A stretch of DNA of 64,000 nucleotides from positions 124,001 through 188,000 of the forward strand of contig CANGJM010000004.1 in NCBI GenBank assembly GCA_947454525.1. The letters are read 5' to 3'. A program made the position numbers and the translations under genes. Of this stretch, positions 17,443-28,600 are shown one piece after another (position 1 is the stretch's first letter; each line of letters starts with the position of its first letter). The notes under the pieces were generated by a model, which was not told where the DNA came from, did not search any database, and saw only the letters and a program-made list of their open reading frames with translations. The stretch comes from Flavobacteriales bacterium (lineage in GTDB: Bacteria > Bacteroidota > Bacteroidia > Flavobacteriales_D > Crocinitomicaceae).

Positions 17443-18739
17443 ATCGTTTAAAATCGCAGGTCTGTTTTTGGTACTTTTTCACCTGAATACTTCACGTGCT
17501 CAAGTACTGGATTTACCCACCTGTATTCAAATGGCTGATACGGCCAACCTTCAAATCCGCAATGCAAATTTAGATGTCCTGATGAATGAGCGTCAACGTG
17601 AAGCATACCTTGCAACGCGCATGCCTCAGTTGAACTTCAACGCGGACTACAAGTACAATGCGGTGATTCCTGGACAAATTATCCCGGCTTCGGCATTTGG
17701 TGGTCCTGCGGGAGTGTACAATACCGTGAAGTTCGGTGTGCCTTTCGTTTTGTCGAACAATTTGCAATTGACGCAAATCTTGTTTAACTCCCAAGTGAAT
17801 TATGGATTAGCAGCCTTGAAAATCAACTCTGAACTCGTTGGGACACAACGCGACATCGCCATTCAAGAAGTACGTTACCAGGTTTCGAATACCTATTTTT
17901 TAGTACAGGGTGTCAATCAGCAATTGTCTTTTATTGAGTCAAACATTGTTCACACACGTGCTATCTTGAAAAACATGGAAGCTTCCTTGGCACAGGGAAT
18001 CATTATTCCAACGGAAGTCGATAAAATCAAAATAAATGAGTTGAGTTTGATGAATACGAAGTCCAATTTGTTGGCGACTAAAGATCAGTTGGAGAACTTG
18101 TTGAAGATTTTAATCGGAATGCCTGCAAGTCAGCAATTGACGCTTTCTACCGATGCGATGGTTCAAAAAACCATTTTAAAAGAAGCGGCGCCGAATCTTC
18201 TACCGTTGAATTTACTTGAGTCACAACGTAAACTGAACGAAGCGGAGGCACAAGGTATTCGAATGAGTTATTTGCCTAATTTGAACTTTTACGGGATTTA
18301 CAACTATAACATCAACTTGAAACCAGAAGATGATTTCAGAACAGGTATACCAGGAGCATTTCTTGGACTTCGTTTGGATTGGAATTTGTTTTCGGGAATG
18401 GAACGTGTGAACAAAGCGAAGTTGAATCAATTGAACTTGGAGAAAATTGACAATCAATATGAATTGTTGAACCAGCAGTTGAACTATGCCATGACAACAA
18501 GCAAGCGTCAAATCACCGTGAAAGCTGAATCCTTGGATGTAAGCAAAGAACAACTTCGCCTGGCAGAAAATGTGTATGCAAATGCGAACTTGAAGTTCAA
18601 AGAAGGCTTAATCAGTTCCAATGACCTGATCATGGCGGAAACGGGACTTGAGCAAGCACAATCCAATGTTGTTTCTTCATACATTCAATTGCGTCAAGCA
18701 GAACTAGAATACTTAAAATCAATCGGAAATATCAAATAA
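17435..18739 (+). CDS. TolC-family outer membrane efflux protein
   Basis: Signal peptide; VLDLPTCIQMADTANLQIRNANLDV...LFSGMERVNKAKLNQ...AENVYANANLKFKEGLISSNDLIMAETGLEQAQ; overlaps the tetR stop by 8 nt. Confidence 0.92.
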   Translation: MRKSFKIAGLFLVLFHLNTSRAQVLDLPTCIQMADTANLQIRNANLDVLMNERQREAYLATRMPQLNFNADYKYNAVIPGQIIPASAFGGPAGVYNTVKFGVPFVLSNNLQLTQILFNSQVNYGLAALKINSELVGTQRDIAIQEVRYQVSNTYFLVQGVNQQLSFIESNIVHTRAILKNMEASLAQGIIIPTEVDKIKINELSLMNTKSNLLATKDQLENLLKILIGMPASQQLTLSTDAMVQKTILKEAAPNLLPLNLLESQRKLNEAEAQGIRMSYLPNLNFYGIYNYNINLKPEDDFRTGIPGAFLGLRLDWNLFSGMERVNKAKLNQLNLEKIDNQYELLNQQLNYAMTTSKRQITVKAESLDVSKEQLRLAENVYANANLKFKEGLISSNDLIMAETGLEQAQSNVVSSYIQLRQAELEYLKSIGNIK

Positions 18740-18748
18740 GAAAAGAAA

Positions 18749-19804
18749 ATGAAACGAATTATCTCCATCTCCATTGTTGCTGTTGTCATTATCGCTCTTT
18801 TGGTCGTGAAATTACTTTCTAACCAGAAAGCAGCACAAGAAAAAATCTTTATTTACGACGCTAAACAATCCATTTTGGTGGAAGCAGCTCGTCCCTTAAC
18901 ACATACATTTGACCGTGCCATGAGTTTTCTTGGTGTGTTCGAAGCAAATCATCAAAACAATGTTGCTTCCGATGCCTCTGGAAAATTGATTTCACTTTTG
19001 GTTAAAGAAGGGGACAATGTATCCAAAGGACAAGTGATTGCGAAATTGGATGACGAACTCATTCAACTGCAAATTGAAAACGCGAAGTTGAACATTGCGC
19101 AATTGAAAAATGACAATGCGCGTTTCTCAAATTTACGCAAGGATCAAGCGATTTCTGCGATGGAAGCAGAGAAAATGGAACTAGCCTTGAAATCAGCGGA
19201 AGTTCAATTGAAACAATTACAAAAACAATTAAAAAGCACTTCAATTGTTGCGCCTTTTAGTGGAGTAGTCACAAAGAAATTGGTTGATTTAGGTTCCATG
19301 GTGATGCCAGGATCGCCAATTGTTGAGTTGACCGATATTTCATCACTCAAGTTGACGGTTTCAGTTCCTGAACGCGATGTGATGAAATTCCAAAAAGGAC
19401 AACAAGTATTGGCCTTTGCAGATGTTTACGGAACCACTGAATTCAAAGGAAATGTCAGCATGGTTTCTGTTCAAGCGGATGCGGCTCATAACTTCAAAAT
19501 CCAAACGACTATTCAGAATTCAGCGAAAAACCGCATCATGTCTGGAATGTACGGATCTGTTGCCCTTGCGAATTCACAAAGTGTGACAACGCTTGCGGTT
19601 TCGCGTAAAGCATTGGTTGGTTCATCGAAAAATCCACAAGTGTACGTTGTACGAAACGGAAAAGCGATTTTGACATCGTTCACAGCTGGGACTTCCGATG
19701 GTGAATACCTAGAGGTTGTTTCTGGATTGACGAAAAACGATGTAGTCGTAGTCAAAGGACAAGTGAATTTAGAGAACAACTCCAACGTTAAATTGGCTAA
19801 ATAA
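18749..19804 (+). CDS. RND efflux periplasmic adaptor (HlyD/MFP family)
   Basis: Membrane anchor; SDASGKLISLLVKEGDNVSKGQVIAKLDDELIQLQIENAKL; STSIVAPFSGVVTKKLVDLGSMVMPGSPIVELTD. Confidence 0.93.
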   Translation: MKRIISISIVAVVIIALLVVKLLSNQKAAQEKIFIYDAKQSILVEAARPLTHTFDRAMSFLGVFEANHQNNVASDASGKLISLLVKEGDNVSKGQVIAKLDDELIQLQIENAKLNIAQLKNDNARFSNLRKDQAISAMEAEKMELALKSAEVQLKQLQKQLKSTSIVAPFSGVVTKKLVDLGSMVMPGSPIVELTDISSLKLTVSVPERDVMKFQKGQQVLAFADVYGTTEFKGNVSMVSVQADAAHNFKIQTTIQNSAKNRIMSGMYGSVALANSQSVTTLAVSRKALVGSSKNPQVYVVRNGKAILTSFTAGTSDGEYLEVVSGLTKNDVVVVKGQVNLENNSNVKLAK

Positions 19805-19810
19805 ACGAAC

Positions 19811-22800
19811 ATGACACTTTCTGAATTATCGATTAAACGTCCGTCGTTTATTATTGTGATTTTCACCATCCTCATTGGTGGTGGACTTATCAGCTACAAT
19901 CAGCTTTCTTACGAATTGCTGCCTGATTTCTCTCCACCGCTTTTAACGGTGACAACTACGTATCCAGGTGCATCGCCTGCAACGGTAGAGACGCAAGTTT
20001 CCAAACCGATGGAAGATGCTTTGAGTGGACTTGAAAACATTAGTGAAGTAACGGCATTCTCTTTGGATAATGCATCCTTAATGCTTCTTGAATTTAAAGC
20101 TTCGGCGGACATCGACAAATCCTTGGAAGATGCACAAAGAAAAATCAATAATGTCCTGAATAGTTTGCCTGAAGGTGCACAAACGCCTGTCATTGCGAAA
20201 ATAGAACCGAATGCATCTCCCGTATTGCAAGTAAGTGCGGTGGCTTCCAATATGGATGACCGTTCATTGATGGAATTGATGGATGATCAAATCCTTCCGC
20301 AAATCAAGCAGACAAAAGGTGTTGCCGAAGTTCAAGTTATTGGAGGTGAGCGTCGTGCTTTCAGAATCAACGTGGATAAAGACAAGTTGAAACGTAATGG
20401 TTTGACCTTGACCAATGTGAATCAAGCGATTGCTTCATCCAATGTGGAATTTCCAACAGGAAAAGTTAAGGGCGAAAGTGAACAAATGACCGTTCGTTTG
20501 GCTGGAAAATACAGTACCCTAGCAGATATCGAAAACTTGATTCTTTTCTCTCGTGGAATTTCAAGTGTAAAGTTGAAAGACGTAGCTGAAGTAATTGATG
20601 CATCGGAAGATCAAGTGGCAGTTTCGCGTTTGAATGGTGTCAATGGAATTGGATTGCGCGTGAAGAAACAAAGCGATGCCAATGCAGTGGATATGTCCGT
20701 AGCGACAAAAGAACGCTTCAAGATTCTAGAAGAAAAATACAAGAAAGAAGGATTGAAATTTACCGTTGCAACGGATACTTCGCGTCCAACAGTAGAATCC
20801 GTTGATGCGGTAATTCACGATTTGGAGTTAGCGGTATTGTTAGTGGCGGCGGTGATGTTGTTATTCTTGCACAGTATGCGAAATGCATTCATTGTACTAA
20901 TTTCCATTCCAGCTTCTTTGATTTCCACCTTCGTGGCGATGTACTTACTAGGTTATACCTTGAACTTGATGACCTTGTTAGCAATGTCCTTGGTGATTGG
21001 AATCTTGGTGGATGACTCAATTGTTGTTTTGGAAAACATCTATCGTCACCTTCAAATGGGTAAAAAACGTCGTCAAGCAGCATTAGACGGACGAAATGAA
21101 ATTGGATTCACAGCCTTAGCCATTACTTTGGTGGATGTTGTGGTATTCTCGCCGGTCGTCTTCATTGAGGGAACGATTTCTGATATCCTTCACCAATTCT
21201 CGATTGTTGTTGTGGTTTCTACCTTGATGTCGCTCTTCGTTTGTTTCACCTTAACTCCATGGTTGGCTTCGCGCTTTGCCAAAGAAGTAGAATTGAATCC
21301 AAAAAATCCTTTTCAAGCATTTTTACTCTGGTTTGAGCGTCGTGTGACGATTTTCACCGATCAATACGTGAAATTAGTGGGCTGGTCCTTGAGACATAAG
21401 TTGATTATGGCAGGTGTGATTCTTGGACTTTTTGTGGCGAGTTTTTCCACGATGGGACTAGGAATTGTTGGACAAGAATTCGTGGCGCAAGGAGATCAAG
21501 GGAAGTTCATGATCAAGTTGAAATACGATAAGAGTACAACGTTTGAAGAGAACAATGCCATTACCTTGGAAATCGAGCAATTCTTGTTGGCGCAGAAGGA
21601 TGTGATTGAAACAGTTTTTGCGAATGTCGGTGGGCCAAGTTCCGGAATGGGGGCAACGTCTTTTGGTTCAGAGAATCGTTCTGAAATCACGGTTAAAATG
21701 AAGCCGGGCATGCAAAAGAAATATCCAACCATGAAGTACATGGATGAGATTAGCGACCGAATCAAAGCGAAACACGCTGGAGTGGAAATCAAAGCCTTGA
21801 ACATGGGAATGATTGAATCCGAAGAGGCTCCGATTGAAATGTTTTTATCCTCCGATGACAATGATTTGTTAATCAGAGAGGCGAGAAGATTAAAAGCAAA
21901 GATTTTAACGATTGATGGTGCAAAGGATCCGGCTATTTCAACCGATGACATTACTCCGGAAGTGCGCATCGAATTAAACCGCGAAAAAATGGGTCAACTT
22001 GGTTTACCAATTGCCGTGGTTGGAATGCAGTTGCAAAATGCCTTGACTGGAAATGACGACAGCCAGTTTGATGAAAAGGGACATGAGTATGACATTCGTG
22101 TGATGGTTGATGAATTTGACCGTAAAAATGTCGAGGACATTAAAAACATGACCTTTAATACCTCTGATGGGAAACAAGTTCAGTTAGGTGAGTTTGCCGA
22201 AGTATCTATTGAAAATGGAAACGGGACATTGGAGCGTAAAAACCGCATCCCGAACACCACTTTGCGTTGTTGGGTGCTTGGAACAGCTGCTGGAAATGTG
22301 TCGGCGGAGATTGATAAATATTTAGAGAAAAATCCGTTGGACAAAAACGTACGTTTGACTTGGGGTGGAGAGATTAAACGTCAAAAAGAATCGATGGGTG
22401 CCCTTGGAACAGCCATGGGAATTGGATTGATTCTCGTTTACTTGATCATGGTTGCACTGTATGATAATTACGTATATCCGTTCGTTGTACTATTCTCGAT
22501 TTTGGTATCCTTAATTGGCGCAATTTTGGCCTTGGCGTTAAGTTCTTCGAACATGGGAATCTTTACGATGTTGGGAATGCTCATGCTCCTCGGACTCGTC
22601 GCCAAGAATGCGATCTTAATTGTCGATTTCACGAATCACCTGAAGGAAAAAGGGATGTCAACGTATTCCGCGCTTTTGGAAGCGGTGAAAGAACGTATGC
22701 GTCCAATCTTAATGACGACAATCGCGATGGTAGTCGGAATGATTCCAATTGCCACAGCTACAGGTTCTGGAGCAGAGTGGAAAAACGGACTTGCATGGAT

Positions 22801-22933
22801 TCTAATCGGTGGATTAACGAGTTCCATGTTCTTGACAATCATTGTCGTACCGATGATGTATTACACCGTGGACCGCATTCAAGATAAATTTCGTGCACGA
22901 ACGAAAAAATTGGTTGTAGACCTAGAGGATTAA
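19811..22933 (+). CDS. RND efflux transporter permease (AcrB/HAE1 family)
   Basis: SIKRPSFIIVIFTILIGGGLISYNQLSYELLPDFSPPLLTVTTTYPGASPATVETQVSKPMEDALSGLENI; GILVDDSIVVLENIYRH; LVAKNAILIVDFTNHLKE. Confidence 0.96.
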   Translation: MTLSELSIKRPSFIIVIFTILIGGGLISYNQLSYELLPDFSPPLLTVTTTYPGASPATVETQVSKPMEDALSGLENISEVTAFSLDNASLMLLEFKASADIDKSLEDAQRKINNVLNSLPEGAQTPVIAKIEPNASPVLQVSAVASNMDDRSLMELMDDQILPQIKQTKGVAEVQVIGGERRAFRINVDKDKLKRNGLTLTNVNQAIASSNVEFPTGKVKGESEQMTVRLAGKYSTLADIENLILFSRGISSVKLKDVAEVIDASEDQVAVSRLNGVNGIGLRVKKQSDANAVDMSVATKERFKILEEKYKKEGLKFTVATDTSRPTVESVDAVIHDLELAVLLVAAVMLLFLHSMRNAFIVLISIPASLISTFVAMYLLGYTLNLMTLLAMSLVIGILVDDSIVVLENIYRHLQMGKKRRQAALDGRNEIGFTALAITLVDVVVFSPVVFIEGTISDILHQFSIVVVVSTLMSLFVCFTLTPWLASRFAKEVELNPKNPFQAFLLWFERRVTIFTDQYVKLVGWSLRHKLIMAGVILGLFVASFSTMGLGIVGQEFVAQGDQGKFMIKLKYDKSTTFEENNAITLEIEQFLLAQKDVIETVFANVGGPSSGMGATSFGSENRSEITVKMKPGMQKKYPTMKYMDEISDRIKAKHAGVEIKALNMGMIESEEAPIEMFLSSDDNDLLIREARRLKAKILTIDGAKDPAISTDDITPEVRIELNREKMGQLGLPIAVVGMQLQNALTGNDDSQFDEKGHEYDIRVMVDEFDRKNVEDIKNMTFNTSDGKQVQLGEFAEVSIENGNGTLERKNRIPNTTLRCWVLGTAAGNVSAEIDKYLEKNPLDKNVRLTWGGEIKRQKESMGALGTAMGIGLILVYLIMVALYDNYVYPFVVLFSILVSLIGAILALALSSSNMGIFTMLGMLMLLGLVAKNAILIVDFTNHLKEKGMSTYSALLEAVKERMRPILMTTIAMVVGMIPIATATGSGAEWKNGLAWILIGGLTSSMFLTIIVVPMMYYTVDRIQDKFRARTKKLVVDLED

Positions 22934-22952
22934 TTAGAATAAAACTCCCTTT

Positions 22953-22988
22953 AAGCTCGTTTTGGTACATACTGGAACGAGCTTTTTT
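22953..22988 (+). terminator. Rho-independent terminator of the efflux operon
   Basis: AAGCTCGTT...AACGAGCTT hairpin followed by TTTTT. Confidence 0.75.
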
Positions 22989-23043
22989 CATTTATTCACA
23001 TTAATACTCCGGCGCGGTGGAAGCACATTGGCAAATTAGCACA

Positions 23044-24774
23044 TTACTCCTTAACCAACTTCTTCATCTGTTTCAGTCCATTATTGTTGACGCACAGAAA
23101 ATACGCTCCGTTTGGAAAGGAACTCACATCAAGGAGTGTTGTTGTCTTGTCAATGATCGATGAAATAAGTGGACGACCACTGATATCTAAAAGTTCAAAC
23201 TTAGCACCAAGCAGCAGTTCCTCCACTTGAATCGTCAGTACATCCTTGACTGGATTCGGATACATCAGCCAGTTTCCAGTTGCGTATTCATCAATGGAAA
23301 GAGCTAGTTGGAAATCGCTTGTTTCGTAGCTACAGCCAAACGGATCGGTGATGAGAACGCTGTATGTTCCATTTGTTGGTGGACTCAAGGTGTCGTTTTG
23401 TTGGTTTTGAATCAACACGCCATCTAGGAACCATTGAATGGAAGAGGATGCTGGATAATTGGCTAAAACCAGATCGTTTGCAGAATTCAGTGAAATACTT
23501 GGGCTCACCAATGGATTGCAATAAACGGCTGTCAGTGTATCAGAGAAACTCACACAGCCAGTTGGATTAATCGCGATTACATCATAGATTCCACTTTGAT
23601 ACACCACGTGATTTGCGTTGGTGGCGCCAGCAATCGGACTTCCGTTGAAATACCATTGATAGGCAAATCCTAAATCGGGAGTGGTAAGCGTGTGACTCGC
23701 TTGATCGTAACTGATGATAGGATTAGGTGGATACCCATAAACGTGAATGGTGTCCTGGGCAAGGACACTTGGACTCGGGTAAATGACTTGGTGATTTATC
23801 GTGTAGTTGAAATTCGATGTTCCAGCGCCGCAACCGTTGCATCCATTCAAACTTAAGGTGTGACTCCCCATGAAATCATCCGCACCAAAATAAGTTTCTC
23901 CAAAACTGTCGTCCGCCTCCCAAATTTCGATGAGATAGGTGTTCGCTGGATTCAAGTTTAGGCTGGTGTTCCACTGAACAGGTGGATTTTGGTCTCCAAT
24001 GATGTTCGATTGATAGATCAAGGTTCCATTCTGGAATAGTTTAAAGTATGCGTCCGCGTTTTCATAAGAGGGAAAGGAATTTCCGTAGTTGCTCATGCTG
24101 TTAATATGGACATTTGTCAAGGTGTATACATCTGTGGTGTCCAGGTTATTCCATGCGGTATAATAAACAAGGTAATCTCCAGGCGTTGTATAGACTTGTG
24201 GGGCTGGATTTTCACTCAATGAAATATTTCCGTTGCCAAAATTCCATAAATAAGAGAGCATTCCGGGATTATTGTTCGTGAAATTCACTGTAATCGGCGC
24301 ACATCCCGATGAACCAATCATATCGAATCCATTATTGGAAACACTTGCGGTACTTGGAAGGACCTCCATGTAAATTTGAAAAGTGAATGGATATCCTTGA
24401 ACGATGGTCAAATCCGCAATAACCGTCACATCGATTGTGTATTGTCCAGCGAGTAGGGGAGTCCCACTGATATGGACACAGCCATGTTGACTCACTTGTG
24501 GATTGTAGTCACAATTGTTCGCTGCATTATTACATTGCCAGGAAAGTCCAACGGGAAGCGAAACAGAAAGAATGTGAAAATTGGTGAAATTGTAACCCAG
24601 CGTATCCAATGGCATGACAAAGGTAATGTCCGTCCCGTAAGTTTGACCAACATTTCCCGTTGGAAGCGTGTCCGGATAAATCCCCGTTACCGTCTGATTA
24701 AAGTCAATGGTACAGATTTGTGCGTGAAAAGAATGGAAAAGACAAAGGATGATTCCCGTAAGTAAGTTTTTCAT
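23044..24774 (-). CDS. T9SS type A sorting domain-containing secreted protein with PKD-like domain
   Basis: Start ATG 24774 (MKNLLTGIILCLFHSFHAQ); PKD-like FGNGNISLSENPAPQVYTTPGDYLVYYTAWN; C-term WLMYPNPVKDVLTIQVEELLLGAKFELLDISGRPL..LLDVSSFPNGAYFLCV..KKLVKE. Confidence 0.87.
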   Translation of the reverse strand: MKNLLTGIILCLFHSFHAQICTIDFNQTVTGIYPDTLPTGNVGQTYGTDITFVMPLDTLGYNFTNFHILSVSLPVGLSWQCNNAANNCDYNPQVSQHGCVHISGTPLLAGQYTIDVTVIADLTIVQGYPFTFQIYMEVLPSTASVSNNGFDMIGSSGCAPITVNFTNNNPGMLSYLWNFGNGNISLSENPAPQVYTTPGDYLVYYTAWNNLDTTDVYTLTNVHINSMSNYGNSFPSYENADAYFKLFQNGTLIYQSNIIGDQNPPVQWNTSLNLNPANTYLIEIWEADDSFGETYFGADDFMGSHTLSLNGCNGCGAGTSNFNYTINHQVIYPSPSVLAQDTIHVYGYPPNPIISYDQASHTLTTPDLGFAYQWYFNGSPIAGATNANHVVYQSGIYDVIAINPTGCVSFSDTLTAVYCNPLVSPSISLNSANDLVLANYPASSSIQWFLDGVLIQNQQNDTLSPPTNGTYSVLITDPFGCSYETSDFQLALSIDEYATGNWLMYPNPVKDVLTIQVEELLLGAKFELLDISGRPLISSIIDKTTTLLDVSSFPNGAYFLCVNNNGLKQMKKLVKE

Positions 24775-24880
24775 GTTGAAGTAGTTAGGTTTATCGAAAA
24801 TAGAAATAAACAAACTCTTCGCCAAAATCCGGATGACTTTTAATCGAATTTAAACGGATATAGTCGTTGCGTGAGTGCTT

Positions 24881-25381
24881 TCAGGCCCGTGGACCAAGTT
24901 CAATCAATTCGAGGTCGTGAATCCGGTCTTCGGTGATGCAAAAACGCAAAATCGTTTTGACTTTATGAAAGCCTTTGTAGCCACATGCGCCTGGATTCAT
25001 CCACAACATATTGAATTTGGGGTCCATTTGAACGAGTGTAATATGCGAGTGTCCACAAATAAACAATTTCGGCGCGCCGTTCTTCATCAATTCAGCATAG
25101 GCGGGATTCGCGTATTTACCTGGTCGTCCGGCAATGTGTGTGATCAAGACCGAAACTCCTTCCACTTGAAATCTGAGAAATTCTTCGGTGTCCCTACGTA
25201 TGATGTGATCGTCTATATTTCCCCAAACGGCTCTTGTAGGTTTAAACGCACGTAATTCGTCGAGTGCTTCAAGTGTTCCAATGTCCCCTGCATGCCAGAT
25301 TTCATCAACGTTTGCGAAATGTTTTTTGATTTTCGGATCGATAAATCCATGAGTGTCAGAAAGTAAGCCTATGCGTTTCAA
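24881..25381 (-). CDS. Metallophosphoesterase, YfcE/MJ0936 family
   Basis: MKRIGLLSDTHGFIDPKIKKHFANVDEIWHAGDIG..AVWGNIDDH..ITHIAGRPGKY..LFICGHSHITLVQ..LWMNPGACGYKGFHKVKT. Confidence 0.93.
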   Translation of the reverse strand: MKRIGLLSDTHGFIDPKIKKHFANVDEIWHAGDIGTLEALDELRAFKPTRAVWGNIDDHIIRRDTEEFLRFQVEGVSVLITHIAGRPGKYANPAYAELMKNGAPKLFICGHSHITLVQMDPKFNMLWMNPGACGYKGFHKVKTILRFCITEDRIHDLELIELGPRA

Positions 25382-25464
25382 AAGAATGTTTTTTCTTAGG
25401 TAAAATTACAAAAGAATCAATTGTTAGCATCTTTTTAAGGTATTATTAAATAATCGATGAAAAC

Positions 25465-25499
25465 ATATAAATATTCATCAGAATGATATAAATATTCAT
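25465..25499 (+). promoter_or_regulatory. Two direct repeats ATATAAATATTCAT spaced 21 bp start-to-start upstream of the giant gene
   Basis: Exact 14-mers at 25465-25478 and 25486-25499, 105 bp before the start codon. Confidence 0.5.
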
Positions 25500-25603
25500 T
25501 GAACCTTTGAATGTTTTCAACAAATTTGAGTGTCAATTAAATAGTTCCTAAATTTAGCAGGCTAAAACTATGTCGTTTAGCGTTGTTTTATTAAAATCAA
25601 ACT

Positions 25604-28600
25604 ATGAAAAACCTTTACATTTTTTCTAAATCATTGGGGAAACTAGCTTCCTTTCTAGTTCCGGTGTTATTTGTGATTGGTATGTTTGGAAGTACTTCTG
25701 AAGTACTTGCTCAATGTACAAATACAAGTTCATACGGTAGTGCAGTTGCCCCAACAGGAACGGCTGTGACCACGATTTCTACGTGTTCATACCAAACGGA
25801 GTACTCGACCATTACAAGTGTGGTTGCGGGAAATCGTTATGTTGTCACAAATAATGCTGCTGCAGGTGCGTTTATTACGATTCGCTATGCTACTTCAGGT
25901 GGTACAGCGGTGGCTGCAGGATTCTCACCTTTGCAGTTTACGGCTCCATGTGCGGGAACATACTATGCACACTGGAACACGAATGCTGCATGTGGAACGG
26001 CAACTGGCTGTACAACGACAACCATCAGTTGTGTTTCTTGTGGAGCAACCAATGGGAATCAATGTACCAATACATCTTCATATGGATCAGCTACTGCTCC
26101 AACAACGGGTTCTGTAAACTTTAGTACATGTAGTTACGCAAGTGAATACTCTACACTGAATTCTGTAGTTGCGGGTACCGTTTATCGTTGTTCCTCAAGT
26201 ATTGCAACTGACTTTATAACGATACGTTCAGGTTCATCAGCTGGACCAGTTGTTGCATCTGGAAAAGGTCCTTTAACTTGGACATCAACCGTTGCAGGAA
26301 CTTATTATTGTCACTGGAGTGCAAGTGCGGCTTGTGCCACTGCTTCAGGTTGTCGAACAACAAGCATCGCCTATGTTGGTGTTGGACCATGTTCTGGATG
26401 TACAGGTACTCCTGCTCCAGGTAACACCTTAACTTCTGCTGCATTCTGTCCTTCTGGATCCAGTGTGAATCTTTCTCTTCAAAATCCAACTGGAACAGGT
26501 GCTGTTTACCAATGGCAATCTGGACCAACTTCAACTGGTCCTTGGACCAACGTTGGAACAAATGCAACAACTTTCGCTCCAATTATTACAGGTGCAACTT
26601 GGTTTAGATGTGTCGTTTCTTGTGGTGTAAACGCAGGACCTTCTACTCCTGTTCAAATTACCTTAGGGCCATGTGTACCAGTTGGTTCAACTGTTTATTA
26701 TTTAACAAATACCAATTCAACAGGTGGTATTTCAAACATTGCCACGACAGGAGCGAGTCCAGGTGGATATGGTGACTACTATAATACTCAAACCGTTTCT
26801 CAATATCCAGGAATGAGTTTTGTGGTGAATATGAATTCCATTTATTCTTCGGATTATTTCCATGTATGGGTTGACTGGAACAATGACTTTGATTTTGTCG
26901 ATGCAGGTGAAACCATTTTTATCAGTACAGGATATCAAGCGAATGCGTCCGTTACTGTACCTATTGGAGCTAGTCAAACGCCAGGTAATTACCGCATGCG
27001 TGTAGCGAATAGTTACATTGGTTCAGTTGGTTCGTGTGGACCAGCGACTTATGGAGAGTATGAAGATTACAAATTAACGGTTTTAGTTCCACCACCATGT
27101 TCAGGAATGCCTAATCCAGGTAATACTGTAGCAAATTTAAATTCCGCTCCTATTGGAACAACAATTGTATTAGGATTGCAAAATGCAACGATTGGTACTG
27201 GGGTGACTTACCAATGGCAAACGTCTTCGTCTTCAACAGGACCTTGGACGAATATTACCGGTGCAACTTCGGCGACATACTCGTTCGCATTTGCAACTCC
27301 GGCATGGTATCAATGTATCGTCACTTGTTCTGCAAGTGGAAGCACGACTGCGAATCCTATTCAGATTACGCAAAGTGCATGTATTCCAACTTCAACATAC
27401 GGAAACTCCGGCGCATATTATGGTGTCATTACCAATGTGAGCTTTGGAACGATGAACCATACATCTGGAGCCTTAGCTGCCCCTTGGTATGCAAGTTATC
27501 CAACAACAGTTGCTACGACTTCTGTAGTTGCGGGGACGACTCAAAACCTTTCGATTTCAAGTTACTACTATGATATCGTTGGTGTTTGGTTTGACTGGAA
27601 CAATAACTACATCTATGAAACAACGGAGTACGTGGCAGTGAATCCTTTGAGTAACTCAGCTGGAGTTGCTTGGACAGGAACGGCATCAGTCCTTGTTCCT
27701 GCCAATGCAAGTGTTGGATTGGTGAACATGCGCGTGCGTACAAATTACTATGGATACGCATTAACTTCAGCGGATCCATGTACGACAACCCTATACGGTG
27801 AAACGAAAGATTACAAAATTACGATTGTTGCTCCTCCGGCAGCACCTCCGATTAATGCCACAGCGTTTTCTTCATGTGCGGCGGGTGTAACATTAACAGC
27901 TTCTGTTGCAGCACCTGCTAACGTTTCTTATTACTGGCAAACAAGTGCTACTGGAACAAGTACCGCTAATGGGGTTGCTTCTTATGTGGTTTACGGAAAT
28001 GGAACGTATTATTTACGTGCGGTGAATACCTTATATAATGTATGGGGATTAGCGAGTTCAATTACCATCACATCCTTCCCAACAGTAACTCCTCCAACGG
28101 CAATCATTGTGAGCACACCAAGTTGCCCAAGTGCCAATTTGACAATGGGTGCAGCTCCTTCAGGAATCAATTACTATTGGCAAGGAACGAACTCGGCTGG
28201 ATTCTCTACAACAAATAATGCGACAGCAGCCTATAATACAAGTACAACAGGTACCTATTACGTTCGTGCGAAAGATGCAAGTGGTTGTTGGTCAGATAAC
28301 ACTTCTTCATTAGTAACGATTTATACTTCTCCAAATGCGACTGCAAACTTTGTGGCGCCTATTACTTGTGGTACAAACGGACAAATCGTATTCAACGTTC
28401 AAGGTTCAGGAACGGTATTCTTAAGTGATTTTGGTACAAATACATTGCCAACAGGAACAATTTCTGCGGGGAATGACTTCAATCCAAGTGTAAACGGACG
28501 AATGCAGTTGACTTCTCCAGTTGGAAGTAAAAATGGTGGGGTAGTGATTCCAAATAATACTGGAATTGCTTCGAACGACTTCCAAATTGACTTTGATTTC

